Assembly (NCBI RefSeq): GCF_013131805.1
Contig: NZ_JABJRC010000008.1
Span: 1 to 64,000 of the forward strand
Direction: 5' to 3'
DNA: 64,000 nucleotides
Source: Kribbella sandramycini
GTDB taxonomy: Bacteria; Actinomycetota; Actinomycetes; Propionibacteriales; Kribbellaceae
Part shown: positions 7,671 through 15,613 of the stretch, piece by piece
How the letters are laid out: each line of letters begins with the position of its first letter
Position numbering within the stretch: position 1 is the first letter of the stretch
Translations under genes and position numbers: made by a program
Notes under the pieces: generated by a model
What the model was told of the DNA's origin: nothing
What the model saw: the letters and a program-made list of their open reading frames with translations, nothing else
Database searches by the model: none

Positions 7671-8195
7671 ATGGACCCGGGACGGGACCAGGAGTTCGCC
7701 GAATTCGTGGATGGACGGTTCACGGCGTTGCAGCGGTTCGGCTATCTGCTGACCGGTGAGTGGCATCTGGCGGAGGATTTGGTGCAGACCTCGCTCACGA
7801 AGGTGTGGTTCCACCGGAACTCGCTGCGGAGCGGCAATGCCTTGGAGAGCTACACCCGGACCGTCATGGTCAACACGAGCACGCAGTGGTGGCGGCGGAA
7901 GTGGAAGGGTGAGACGCCGACCGAGGTGATGCCGGAGCCGGCGGTGGAGTCACAGTACGGCGTTGTCGACGACCGGGACCTGCTGCTGCGGGCGCTGGCG
8001 ACGCTGCCGCGACGGGTGCGGGCGACGCTCGTCCTGCGGTACTTCGAAGACCTGCCCGAGGCGGAGATTGCCGAGACGATGGGGTGCTCGGTCGGTACCG
8101 TGAAGTCGAATATCTCCCGTGGCTTGGCCAAACTCCGCGAGCACCAGCTGGTCGTCGCCATCACCGCACCGGCCGGCAAGGAGGCCAGGTCATGA
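7671..8195 (+). CDS. SigE-family ECF RNA polymerase sigma factor (copy 1)
   Basis: This 174-residue protein belongs to the actinobacterial SigE-family (TIGR02983-like) ECF sigma factors. Region 2 is visible as FTALQRFGYLLTGEWHLAEDLVQTSLTKVW, and region 4 as LPRRVRATLVLRYFEDLPEAEIAETMGCSVGTVKSNISRGLAKLRE. It directs core polymerase to a small regulon, probably including its own operon. The ATG follows a GAGAGGGG purine stretch. The stop overlaps the next start by ATGA (8192-8195), coupling it to the putative anti-sigma gene. A second, nearly identical copy lies about 1.1 kb downstream. Confidence 0.93.
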   Translation: MDPGRDQEFAEFVDGRFTALQRFGYLLTGEWHLAEDLVQTSLTKVWFHRNSLRSGNALESYTRTVMVNTSTQWWRRKWKGETPTEVMPEPAVESQYGVVDDRDLLLRALATLPRRVRATLVLRYFEDLPEAEIAETMGCSVGTVKSNISRGLAKLREHQLVVAITAPAGKEARS

Positions 8196-8803
8196 CAGAT
8201 GAGCTGAAGGAGCGCCTCGAGGCGCTGGTCGCCGATCCGCCGCCACCGAGCGGCGTACCGAGTCAGCTCGTGTTCACGCGCGTCCGGAAGGCTCGGCGTC
8301 GCCGGGCGGCCGGTGCGGGCGGGCTGCTCGCTGCGGCCGCGGTCGCGGTTGTTGCCGTGGCGGGCAATCTGAACGACTCGAAGAGCCAGCCACCGGTTCT
8401 GGGGCCGCCGCCGACCACGCAGGTCGCACCGGTCGAACCGCCGCTCGGCGTCCAGCTGAAACTGACGCCAACGATCAAGGGCCGGACGATGACGATGGCG
8501 GTCGAGGCCTCCGGCACTGTGCTGGTTCCGATCCTGGACGGCGCCTACGTGACGCCGAACAGCCAGGGCATCTGGTCGCTGTCGCCCGGCGCGGACTACT
8601 CCTTCGGGCATGGAGCCGCGAGCGGTGCGGACGGCGGTCCGCTCACCTGCGACGGCTCGAAGCGGCGGTTCACCGGGCGGTCCACCTTCCCGGCCGACCC
8701 GCATACCTATCCGAAGGCCGGAACGTACATGTTCACCTTCACCGTGCGGTTCTGCGGGCTGAACAAGCCCGTGACCGCCACTCAGCAGATCGTGATCAAG
8801 TAG
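8192..8803 (+). CDS. Membrane protein paired with sigma factor, putative anti-sigma factor (copy 1)
   Basis: This 203-residue protein has a cytoplasmic N-terminus of about 45 residues (LKERLEALVADPPPP...), an RKARRRR cluster, one membrane helix near residues 45-65 and an extracytoplasmic domain of about 130 residues with two cysteines (TCDGSKRRF and RFCGLNKP). No zinc anti-sigma HxxxCxxC motif is present. Its role as an anti-sigma factor or envelope sensor is inferred from topology and from the ATGA translational coupling to the sigma gene. A homologue follows the second sigma copy. Confidence 0.75.
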   Translation: MTDELKERLEALVADPPPPSGVPSQLVFTRVRKARRRRAAGAGGLLAAAAVAVVAVAGNLNDSKSQPPVLGPPPTTQVAPVEPPLGVQLKLTPTIKGRTMTMAVEASGTVLVPILDGAYVTPNSQGIWSLSPGADYSFGHGAASGADGGPLTCDGSKRRFTGRSTFPADPHTYPKAGTYMFTFTVRFCGLNKPVTATQQIVIK

Positions 8804-9325
8804 ATGGCCGGGATGGATCAGGAGTTCGCCGACTTCGTGGACGGACGGTTCACGGCCCTTCAGCGGTTCGGCTATCTGCTGACCGGTGAGTGGCATCTGG
8901 CCGAGGATCTGGTGCAGACGGCGCTGACCAAGGTGTGGTTCCACCGGAACTCGCTGCGCAGCCCGAACGCGCTGGAGAGCTACACGCGGACTGCGATGGT
9001 CAACACGAGTACCCAGTGGTGGCGGCGGAAATGGAAGGGTGAGACGCCGACCGAGGTGATGCCCGAGCCGGCGTCCGAGTCGCAGTACGGCGTTGTCGAC
9101 GACCGTGACCTCTTGCTGCGCGCGCTGGCTACGCTGCCCAAGCGCGTCCGGGCGACGCTCGTCCTGCGGTACTTCGAAGACCTGCCCGAGGCCGAGATCG
9201 CGCAGATCATGGGCTGCTCGGTCGGCACGGTGAAATCCAATATTTCGCGCGGTCTGGCCAAACTGCGCGAGCACCGGCTGGTATCTGCCATCTCCGCACC
9301 TGCCGACAAGGAGGTCCGTCCGTGA
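8804..9325 (+). CDS. SigE-family ECF RNA polymerase sigma factor (copy 2)
   Basis: This 173-residue protein is almost identical along its length to the sigma factor at 7671-8195 and keeps the same region 2 and region 4 sequences. The differences are conservative (for example SGNALE to SPNALE, and AETMGC to AQIMGC). The ATG abuts the stop of the preceding membrane protein gene. An in-frame ATG at 8813 (MDQEF) is an alternative start. The stop overlaps the following GTG (GTGA at 9322-9325), repeating the coupling seen in the first pair. It arose by tandem duplication of the two-gene module. Confidence 0.92.
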   Translation: MAGMDQEFADFVDGRFTALQRFGYLLTGEWHLAEDLVQTALTKVWFHRNSLRSPNALESYTRTAMVNTSTQWWRRKWKGETPTEVMPEPASESQYGVVDDRDLLLRALATLPKRVRATLVLRYFEDLPEAEIAQIMGCSVGTVKSNISRGLAKLREHRLVSAISAPADKEVRP

Positions 9326-9930
9326 GCGACTACTTGCGGGAGCGCCTCGGAGAGCTGGTCGCTGACCCGCCGCCTCCGACTACAGTGCCCAGCATGGCTG
9401 TCTTCGCCCGTGTCCGGACCGCACGCCGTCGCCGTGCGGCAGGTGCGGCCGTTGTAGCCGCGGCCGCTGCAGTCGCGGTTTTCGCCGTGTCCGGCAATCT
9501 GAACGACAGCAAGAGTGAGCCGCCCGTACTGGCGCCGCCGCCGACCCCAGTGCAGACGACACCGCCGCCGTACGACGTCACCGTCACGCTCAAGCCGGTG
9601 GTCAAGGGCCGGACGGTAACCATGAACATCTCAGCGACCGGCACCGTCCTGCTGCCGATTGCGGCGGGCGGGCTGGAGTTGCCTGCCCAGAACCTGATGG
9701 CGCTCGGTCAGGGCTCGGCGTACTCGTGGGGCGATGACAGCGAGCCGTTCAGTGCCTTCAGCAACGGAACTGAGTGCGTGAAGGCGAAAACGCCGTACAA
9801 GGGCACGGGGACGGTTCCGGCGGACACGCACACGTATGCGCGGCCCGGCATCTACATCTACACCTATCGGGCCAAGTTCTGCGGGATGAAGGAGTCAGCG
9901 ACCGCTACCACGCAGATCCAGATCAAGTAG
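9322..9930 (+). CDS. Membrane protein paired with sigma factor, putative anti-sigma factor (copy 2)
   Basis: This 202-residue protein is a paralogue of the protein at 8192-8803, with the same plan of a cytoplasmic N-terminus (LRERLGELVADPPPP), an RTARRRR cluster, one helix and an extracytoplasmic domain. The N-terminal part and the helix boundary (SGNLNDSKSEPPVL) are strongly conserved. The outer domain has diverged much more but retains two cysteines (TECVKAK and KFCGMKE), which may form a disulfide. This divergence suggests that the two sensors receive different signals while controlling near-identical sigma factors. Confidence 0.75.
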   Translation: MSDYLRERLGELVADPPPPTTVPSMAVFARVRTARRRRAAGAAVVAAAAAVAVFAVSGNLNDSKSEPPVLAPPPTPVQTTPPPYDVTVTLKPVVKGRTVTMNISATGTVLLPIAAGGLELPAQNLMALGQGSAYSWGDDSEPFSAFSNGTECVKAKTPYKGTGTVPADTHTYARPGIYIYTYRAKFCGMKESATATTQIQIK

Positions 9931-9931
9931 G

Positions 9932-10972
9932 TCAGAGCGTCCAGGCGTGGTCGGAGGTGCCGGTGGTCGGCCGGCCGGCCGCCTTCAGGTCGGCCCGCAG
10001 ATCACGCGGGAGCGCGAACGTGAGGCTCTCCTCGGCGGTGGTGACCTCGTGGACGTCGGCGTACCCGCGCTCGGCCAGCCAGCGCAGGACGTCGCGGACC
10101 AGGATCTCCGGGACGCTCGCGCCACTGCTCAGACCGACCGACTCGACGCCGTCCAGCCAGGACTCGTCGATCTCGGCCGCGTAGTCGACCAGGTGACCGG
10201 TCTTGGCGCCGTACTCCAGGGCGACCTCGACCAGGCGGACCGAGTTCGACGAGTTGCGGGAGCCGACCACGAGCATCAGGTCGACCTCGGGGGCCATCTT
10301 CTTCACCGCGACCTGGCGGTTCTGGGTGGCGTAGCAGATGTCGTCGCTGGGCGGGTCCTGCAGCAGGGGGAACTTCTCGCGCAGCCGGCGGACCGTCTCC
10401 ATCGTCTCGTCGACCGACAGCGTCGTCTGCGACAGCCAGACGACCTTCTCCGGGTCGCGGACGGTGACGTTGGGGACGTCGTCCGGACCGTCGACGATCG
10501 TGGTGTGCTCGGGGGCCTCACCGCTCGTCCCGACGACCTCTTCGTGGCCCTCGTGACCGATCAGCAGGATGTCGTAGTCCGTCGCGGCGAAGCGCTTGGC
10601 CTCGTGGTGCACCTTCGTGACCAGCGGGCAGGTCGCGTCGATCGTCTTCAGCTGCCGCGCGGCCGCCTCGGCGTGCACCACCGGCGACACCCCGTGCGCC
10701 GAGAAGATCACCGTCTCGCCCTCGGGCACTTCGTCGGTCTCGTCGACGAAGATCGCACCCCGGTTCGTCAGCGTCTCCACGACGTACTTGTTGTGCACGA
10801 TCTCCTTGCGCACGTAGACCGGCGCGCCGTACAGGTCCAGCGCCTTCTCCACGGCCACCACCGCCCGGTCCACGCCGGCGCAGTACCCCCGCGGAGCCGC
10901 GAGCAGCACCCGCTTCGTCGCAACGGCGGTCGTCGTACCAGTGTCATCAGCGTGGGCAGTCACGCCACCCAT
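9932..10972 (-). CDS. ispH: 4-hydroxy-3-methylbut-2-enyl diphosphate reductase
   Basis: This is the last enzyme of the MEP isoprenoid pathway, reducing HMBPP to IPP and DMAPP. The three cysteine ligands of the iron-sulfur cluster are present in [21 protein letters not shown] and [16 protein letters not shown]-binding residues are seen in [13 protein letters not shown] and SSNSVRL. The length of 346 residues is normal. The ATG at 10972 lacks a ribosome site. The in-frame GTG at 10963 lies 7 nt after TACCAT, so the true start may be V4 on a leaderless transcript. The stop lies 1 bp from the stop of the convergent anti-sigma-like gene. Confidence 0.96.
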   Translation of the reverse strand: MGGVTAHADDTGTTTAVATKRVLLAAPRGYCAGVDRAVVAVEKALDLYGAPVYVRKEIVHNKYVVETLTNRGAIFVDETDEVPEGETVIFSAHGVSPVVHAEAAARQLKTIDATCPLVTKVHHEAKRFAATDYDILLIGHEGHEEVVGTSGEAPEHTTIVDGPDDVPNVTVRDPEKVVWLSQTTLSVDETMETVRRLREKFPLLQDPPSDDICYATQNRQVAVKKMAPEVDLMLVVGSRNSSNSVRLVEVALEYGAKTGHLVDYAAEIDESWLDGVESVGLSSGASVPEILVRDVLRWLAERGYADVHEVTTAEESLTFALPRDLRADLKAAGRPTTGTSDHAWTL

Positions 10973-11082
10973 GGTACGGGCCCCATTCCTGTGACCGGCA
11001 TCACGCGTCGGGAGCCGTCCGCCCTGTCCGGACGGCTCCCAGGGAGGTGTTACCTGCCATTCAGCCTGCGCTCATCTCCCTT

Positions 11083-11556
11083 TCACCGCAACAGATTTTC
11101 CCGCTGCCACGCGCGGACGACAGCGAAATCACCCGGGGTCAGACCGGTCTGTGAATCGACTCTGTGGACGAGCTGACAGGGCCGCGCGAAGTAGGCGATG
11201 TCACGCTCGTCGACGCCGTCGTCCAGCCAGACGAACGGGCGTTCACCGACCCAGGCCGCGACATACGGCGTCTTCCAGGAGCTGGTCGGGATCGGCGTTC
11301 GATCCGGCCATTCGATCGTCGGCAGCTGCGGGAGTCCGAGGAGCGGGGCGAGGAGGCGGTTGGCTCCTTGCTCCCAACTGCTGGCCCAGACCAGGTCGAA
11401 GGTCGTCACCAGGTCGCGGAGCTCCGCGCCGTGGCTCGGATTGAGGTGCACCGTCCAACTGCGGTCGCCTTCGACGATCTCGTGGCGGACGAACTCCGCC
11501 GACGGTTCGCGAGGGTTGAGGGGGCCGTCGACGTCGAGGAGGAGAAAAGGGCGCAC
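11083..11556 (-). CDS. HAD-like domain protein
   Basis: This protein of about 157 residues starts with a haloacid dehalogenase motif I variant, LLLDVDGPLNP. It continues with a motif II-like WASSW, a KT (motif III-like) and WLDDGVDERD (motif IV-like acidic pair). The first Asp and D+2 are intact, so phosphatase activity is possible, but the protein lacks an obvious cap domain. The GTG at 11556 is chosen because the family starts with RPFLLLDVDG and because TACCGT lies 6 nt upstream, typical of leaderless genes here. It is divergent from xseA. Confidence 0.72.
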   Translation of the reverse strand: MRPFLLLDVDGPLNPREPSAEFVRHEIVEGDRSWTVHLNPSHGAELRDLVTTFDLVWASSWEQGANRLLAPLLGLPQLPTIEWPDRTPIPTSSWKTPYVAAWVGERPFVWLDDGVDERDIAYFARPCQLVHRVDSQTGLTPGDFAVVRAWQRENLLR

Positions 11557-11562
11557 GGGGGA

Positions 11563-11605
11563 ACGGTAGGTGGTGCGGGGAATTGTCGGTGGGGGGTCGT
11601 AGGGT
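11563..11605. promoter_or_regulatory. Divergent leaderless -10 boxes for the HAD gene and xseA
   Basis: On the minus strand TACCGT (11568-11563) is followed by 6 nt and GTG 11556. On the plus strand TAGGGT (11600-11605) is followed by 6 nt and GTG 11612. Only about 30 bp separate the two boxes, so the two promoters must share space. Confidence 0.55.
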
Positions 11606-11611
11606 CTGGGG

Positions 11612-12835
11612 GTGGCTTTGGAGACCTCGCCGGATGCGCCTGCGGCCGTTCGCACGATTGCGAACGGGATTGCGAGCTGGATCAACCAGCTGGGCGCGGT
11701 GTGGGTCGAGGGGCAGTTGACGGATGTGTCGATCGGGCGCGGGACGACGACCGTGTTCGGCACGTTGCGGGACACGGATGCCGATATCTCGTTGCGGTTC
11801 ACATGTAATCGGCGGGTGTTCGAGGCGGTGGATCCGCCGGTGACGGACGGGTCGCGGGTGGTGGTGAACGCCAAGCCGAACTTCTTCGCCCGGCGCGGGA
11901 CGCTGGCGCTGGCGGTCAGCGAGATCCGGCATGTGGGCATCGGCGAGCTGCTGGCGCGGATCGAGCGGTTGAAGCAGTTGCTGGCCGCGGAGGGGTTGTT
12001 CGCGGCGTACCGCAAGCAGAAGCTGCCGTTCCTGCCGCACACGATCGGGCTGATCTGCGGGCGGGATTCGGCGGCCGAGCGCGACGTGCTGGAGAACGCG
12101 AAGCGGCGGTGGCCGGCGGTCGCGTTCCGGGTCGAGTACGCGTCGGTGCAGGGGCCGGCGGCCGCGGGTGAAGTGATGCAGGCGTTGCGGAGGCTGGACG
12201 GCGACGACTCGGTCGAGGTGATCGTGATCGCGCGCGGCGGCGGCTCGCTGGAGGATCTGCTGCCGTTCTCGGACGAAGGGCTGATCCGGGCGGTCTCGCA
12301 GGCGAAGACGCCGATCGTCAGCGCGATCGGCCACGAGCCGGATTCGCCGTTGCTCGATCTGGTTGCCGATCTGCGCGCGTCGACGCCGACGGACGCCGCC
12401 AAGCGGATCGTGCCCGATGTGCGCGAGGAGCTGGACGGCGTCCGGCTGTTGCGGGAGCGCGGGGCCCGGGCGATCAACGGATGGCTCGAGCGCGAGCTGC
12501 ATGCGTTGGCCGCGATTCGCAGCCGGCCCGCGCTCGCCGCGCCGGTCGCCGATCTGCAGCGTCGCTCCGATGAGATCAACGCGCTCGTCGATCGGAGCCG
12601 GCGGACGCTGACCCACCGGCTGGACCGGGCCGCTGACGACATCGCGCACCGATTGGCGTCCGTACGGGCGCTCTCCCCCAAGGCGACTCTGGAGCGCGGT
12701 TACTCCGTCCTCCAGCTCGCCGACGGGACCGCCGTCCGCGAAACCGCGCAGGTCGCGCCCGGCGAGCTTTTGCAGGCGCGCGTCAGCGACGGCCGCTTCA
12801 CAGTCGAGGTCAAGACCGAGGAGAACCCCACATGA
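11612..12835 (+). CDS. xseA: Exodeoxyribonuclease VII large subunit
   Basis: This 407-residue catalytic subunit of ExoVII, which degrades single-stranded DNA from both ends in a metal-independent way, has an N-terminal OB-fold (residues about 20-105). The conserved nuclease core follows ([71 protein letters not shown]), then a helical C-terminus and a final LERGYSVLQ motif. The GTG at 11612 follows a TAGGGT box by 6 nt without a ribosome site. The stop overlaps the xseB start (ATGA, 12832-12835). Confidence 0.96.
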   Translation: MALETSPDAPAAVRTIANGIASWINQLGAVWVEGQLTDVSIGRGTTTVFGTLRDTDADISLRFTCNRRVFEAVDPPVTDGSRVVVNAKPNFFARRGTLALAVSEIRHVGIGELLARIERLKQLLAAEGLFAAYRKQKLPFLPHTIGLICGRDSAAERDVLENAKRRWPAVAFRVEYASVQGPAAAGEVMQALRRLDGDDSVEVIVIARGGGSLEDLLPFSDEGLIRAVSQAKTPIVSAIGHEPDSPLLDLVADLRASTPTDAAKRIVPDVREELDGVRLLRERGARAINGWLERELHALAAIRSRPALAAPVADLQRRSDEINALVDRSRRTLTHRLDRAADDIAHRLASVRALSPKATLERGYSVLQLADGTAVRETAQVAPGELLQARVSDGRFTVEVKTEENPT

Positions 12836-13044
12836 CCGACACCCGGCCCGAGATCTCCTACGAACAGGCCCGCGAAGAACTCGTCGACGTCGTCCGCAAA
12901 CTCGAAGCCGGCGGCACCACCCTCGAAGAATCCCTCGCCCTCTGGGAGCGCGGCGAAGAACTCGCCACCACCTGCCAGCGCTGGCTCGAAGGCGCCCGCG
13001 AACGCCTCACCAAAGCCCAGGAATCCCCCGAAAAACCCAACTGA
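12832..13044 (+). CDS. xseB: Exodeoxyribonuclease VII small subunit
   Basis: This 70-residue protein has the XseB pattern [52 protein letters not shown], two helices that pack onto the large subunit. It is translationally coupled to xseA by a 4-bp overlap. The gene is followed by a 122-bp gap up to the convergent TetR gene. Confidence 0.95.
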   Translation: MTDTRPEISYEQAREELVDVVRKLEAGGTTLEESLALWERGEELATTCQRWLEGARERLTKAQESPEKPN

Positions 13045-13166
13045 CCCCACCTCCCCCACAACCGGCGGACACCCCCGGCGGTACTCACCTCTGCCTGCGC
13101 CGGGATGGAGTGGCACGAGGTCTTCCCCGCTGGTGCAGGTGGCCGGGGTGTCACCCGTCCGGCAAC
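13045..13166. other. Convergent intergenic gap without recognised gene
   Basis: Several short GC-rich inverted segments are present (for example CACCCG near 13150 and CGGGTG near 13170) and may serve as a weak bidirectional terminator. No open frame with coding character and no clear promoter was seen. Confidence 0.4.
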
Positions 13167-13868
13167 TCACCGGGTGGAGGTTCGACTAGGTGGGGGTGGG
13201 GTTAGGAGGGTGGTGACTAGGGCGGTTAGGGCGGATTTCAGGTGGGGGAGGGAGTGGGTGGTTCGGAGGAAGGTGTGGAGGTCGGCGGCCAGGGGGGCCA
13301 GGAGGGTGTGGGCGGTGTAGTTGGGGTCGAGGGTGGGGTTGGCCTGTTCGGTGAGGTGGGCCAGGTGGCGGTGCCAGAGGTGGTAGGAGCCGATGCGGTA
13401 GCGGGCTCCGGGGGAGGCGTTCTCGCTGTCCAGGAAGAGTTCGGTGTGGCGGTCCAGGAGGTCTAGGTAGGCCTCGAGGAAGGCTGTGGCGCGCGTGGCG
13501 GGTGGGGCCCCGGGGCCGAGGGGTGGGGGGCCGGTGAGGATTTGGGCCTGGAGTTGTTGTTCACGTTCGTCGAGGAGGGCTACGGCGAGGCCGGCCCGGT
13601 CTCCGAAGCGGCGGAAGACGGTGCCTTTGCCGACGCCGGCTTCGGCGGCGATGGCGTCGAGGGAGACGTTGCGGACGCCGTGCGCGGTGAAGAGCCGGTC
13701 GGCGGCTTCGAGGACACGCAGACGGTTGCGGCGCGCGTCCGCCCGCTCCGGGCGCGGGGAGCCGACGACGGGCAGCTCCCGCCCACTGGGCGACGCCGCG
13801 GGCGCACCGGACGGCTGCGGAGTGGGCTCGCCTTGTGAAGCGGACTGTGGTCCGGTACGGTCTTTCAT
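13167..13868 (-). CDS. TetR-family transcriptional regulator
   Basis: This 233-residue protein has a 45-residue disordered N-terminal extension rich in Pro and Ser. The TetR helix-turn-helix domain follows (RVLEAADRLFTAHGVRNVSLDAIAAEAGVGKGTVFRRFGDRAGL), then a ligand-binding helical domain with YHLWHRHLAHL. It is divergent from a flavodoxin gene, whose promoter region carries two copies of its probable operator. The ATG at 13868 lies 6 nt after TACAGT, which itself is part of operator 2, so the gene is probably leaderless and autorepressed. Confidence 0.88.
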   Translation of the reverse strand: MKDRTGPQSASQGEPTPQPSGAPAASPSGRELPVVGSPRPERADARRNRLRVLEAADRLFTAHGVRNVSLDAIAAEAGVGKGTVFRRFGDRAGLAVALLDEREQQLQAQILTGPPPLGPGAPPATRATAFLEAYLDLLDRHTELFLDSENASPGARYRIGSYHLWHRHLAHLTEQANPTLDPNYTAHTLLAPLAADLHTFLRTTHSLPHLKSALTALVTTLLTPPPPSRTSTR

Positions 13869-13888
13869 AAGAGGACTGTAGTCCGGTC
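13842..13888. promoter_or_regulatory. Two direct copies of a TetR-type operator
   Basis: GGACTGTGGTCCGGTA (13842-13857) and GGACTGTAGTCCGGTC (13873-13888) are near-identical, each with an internal GGACT/AGTCC-type dyad (ACC in the first copy). They are spaced exactly 31 bp apart, about three helical turns. The second covers the regulator's TACAGT -10 box; the first lies inside the regulator's first codons. Confidence 0.7.
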
Positions 13889-13908
13889 ATTAGGTGGGAG
13901 GAATAGCG

Positions 13909-14502
13909 ATGACGGCTGTGCGGGTGGCGGTTGCGTTTCATTCGGGGTTCGGGCACACGGCGAGGCAAGCGGAGGCGGTGGCCGCCGGGGTGGGGTCGGT
14001 CGACGGCGCGACGGCGGAGTTGGTGCCGCTGGACGAGCTGACCGACGCAACGTGGGCCGCGCTGGCGGCGGCGGATGCGATCGTGTTCGGGGCGCCGACG
14101 TACATGGGGAGTCCGAGTGCGGTGTTCAAGGCGTTCGCGGAGGCGAGTTCGAAGGTGTGGGGGGCGGATCTGGGCTGGCGGGACAAGATCGCGGCCGGGT
14201 TCACGAATTCGAAGGCGATGTCGGGTGACAAGCTGAACAGCCTGGTCGACTTCGCGGTGTTCGCGGCCCAGCACGGGATGATCTGGGTCGGCCTGGACAT
14301 CTACCCCGGCTGGTCGGAGAGCACCGCCAGTATCGAAGACCTGAATCGCCTCGGCAGCTGGCTCGGCGCGATGGCCCAGTCGGACGCCGATCTGTCGGCC
14401 GAGAAGGCGCCCCCGGCGACGGATCTGCGGACGGCGCACGCGCTCGGCGCCCGGGTCGCGACCATCACCCAGCGGCACCTGCGCGGAACGCTGGCGGCCT
14501 GA
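13909..14502 (+). CDS. Flavodoxin-fold NAD(P)H:quinone oxidoreductase-like protein (WrbA-like)
   Basis: This 197-residue protein has the FMN phosphate loop FHSGFGHTARQAEAV near residue 9, the GAPTYMGSPSAVFKAF segment and TNSKAMSGDKLNSL, as in WrbA/NAD(P)H-dependent reductases. It probably carries out two-electron reduction of quinones or nitro/azo compounds, avoiding radicals. The ATG at 13909 has a GGGAGGA ribosome site 7 nt upstream. It overlaps the following SMR gene (TGATG) and is divergent from the TetR gene, so the trio looks like a xenobiotic or quinone response unit. Confidence 0.85.
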   Translation: MTAVRVAVAFHSGFGHTARQAEAVAAGVGSVDGATAELVPLDELTDATWAALAAADAIVFGAPTYMGSPSAVFKAFAEASSKVWGADLGWRDKIAAGFTNSKAMSGDKLNSLVDFAVFAAQHGMIWVGLDIYPGWSESTASIEDLNRLGSWLGAMAQSDADLSAEKAPPATDLRTAHALGARVATITQRHLRGTLAA

Positions 14503-14822
14503 TGGCGTGGGTGGTCCTGCTGGTCGCCGCCGTCTTCGAGGTCGCCTTCGCGATCAGCATGAAGCCGAGCGAGGGGTTCACCCGGCTCTGGCCGACGATC
14601 GCCGTCCTCGTGTTCGGCGTGACGTCGGTCGTCCTGCTCGGCAAGACGCTCGACCGGCTCCCCGTCGGTACGGCGTACGCGGTCTGGACCGGCCTCGGCT
14701 CGGTGGGCGTGGTGACGCTCGGCATCATCTGGTTCGACGAGGCGGTCACTCCGGCGCGACTGGCCTGTATCGGCTTGATCGTCGCCGGTGTGATCGGTCT
14801 TCGCCTGGCCGGCGCCGAGTAG
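14502..14822 (+). CDS. Small multidrug resistance (SMR) family transporter, SugE-like
   Basis: This 106-residue protein has four membrane helices and the essential membrane-embedded Glu of the family in helix 1 (AAVFEVAFAISMKPSEGF). It also has the W-x-G-LGSVGVV pattern of helix 3. The sequence is nearer to the SugE/Gdx guanidinium-type branch than to EmrE, though this is judged by eye. Its start overlaps the stop of the flavodoxin gene (TGATG), so expression probably follows the same TetR repressor. Confidence 0.9.
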   Translation: MAWVVLLVAAVFEVAFAISMKPSEGFTRLWPTIAVLVFGVTSVVLLGKTLDRLPVGTAYAVWTGLGSVGVVTLGIIWFDEAVTPARLACIGLIVAGVIGLRLAGAE

Positions 14823-14838
14823 GCCCGAACCGCCAGCG

Positions 14839-15459
14839 CTACACAATTGGCGCGGCCGGCCCGTCCCCCGCGGGCGCGCGGCGTCGACGGCGCATTGTGC
14901 CGACGTGGCGGTTCGCATCCGCGGCGCCGCGACCGAGCCGGGGCGGAATGTTGCCGATGGCATCGACTTGGGTGACCGGGTGCCGGCCGGCGAGTTGCCA
15001 CAGGTCGTCGTCGGTGCGCAGGGTGCGGAGCTCGCCGAAGAGCTCGCGGGCGAACCAGACCGGATGGCCCGGGCCGTCGTCGTAGCGGCTGATCCCGAGC
15101 GGGGTGGCGACCTCGGCGACCAGCGACCAGACGGCCGCCGGGGTGACCCCGGGCTGGTCGCCGAGCAGGATGATGAGCCCATCGGTACGCCGATCCACCG
15201 CGTCCAGCGCGGGCACGATCGACGAGCTGCCGATATCGGCGTGCGGCGACTCGACGACGCGGACGCCGTCGAAGTCCACCCGGTCCCGGACCTGCGCCGC
15301 CGCGCTCCCCAGCGTGACGATCAGCTGATCGAACCCACATCCCCGCGCGGCCCCGACCGCCGACCCGAGCAGCGGCTCACCCTCGTGCGGCAGCAACTGC
15401 CACGGGACGCCGGCCTGCGGCGAACTCTCGGCGGCCAGCACCAACCCGGTGACGAACAT
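14839..15459 (-). CDS. MobA-like nucleotidyltransferase family protein
   Basis: This 206-residue protein has the NTP-transferase fold of the MobA/MocA type: an N-terminal GLVLAAE strand, LIVTLGSAAAQVRDRV, the metal-binding LGDQPGVTPAAVW motif and HPVWFARELFGEL. The normal signature LxAGxSxRMGxxK at the N-terminus is replaced by LAAESSPQAGVPWQLLP, so the usual Arg and Lys that bind the nucleotide phosphates are missing. No molybdenum enzyme genes are adjacent. Activity is therefore doubtful, although the fold assignment is good. Confidence 0.75.
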   Translation of the reverse strand: MFVTGLVLAAESSPQAGVPWQLLPHEGEPLLGSAVGAARGCGFDQLIVTLGSAAAQVRDRVDFDGVRVVESPHADIGSSSIVPALDAVDRRTDGLIILLGDQPGVTPAAVWSLVAEVATPLGISRYDDGPGHPVWFARELFGELRTLRTDDDLWQLAGRHPVTQVDAIGNIPPRLGRGAADANRHVGTMRRRRRAPAGDGPAAPIV

Positions 15460-15613
15460 CGGCGGATCAACTCCGCGACCGGGGAACGGCGGACACGACG
15501 GGGCTCCTTAGGGCTGTCCCCGAGTGGCTGGCCGAAGTATCGATCGAACCTCGCGCCCGGCGGCCCTGTCAACGAGCGTCCGAAAACTGGTCAGTACGGT
15601 GTCAGCGCAACAC
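15460..15613. other. Intergenic gap upstream of the MobA-like gene
   Basis: About 150 bp with no coding signal. It must hold the promoter for the minus-strand MobA-like gene, but no clear -35/-10 pair was recognised. Confidence 0.3.
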
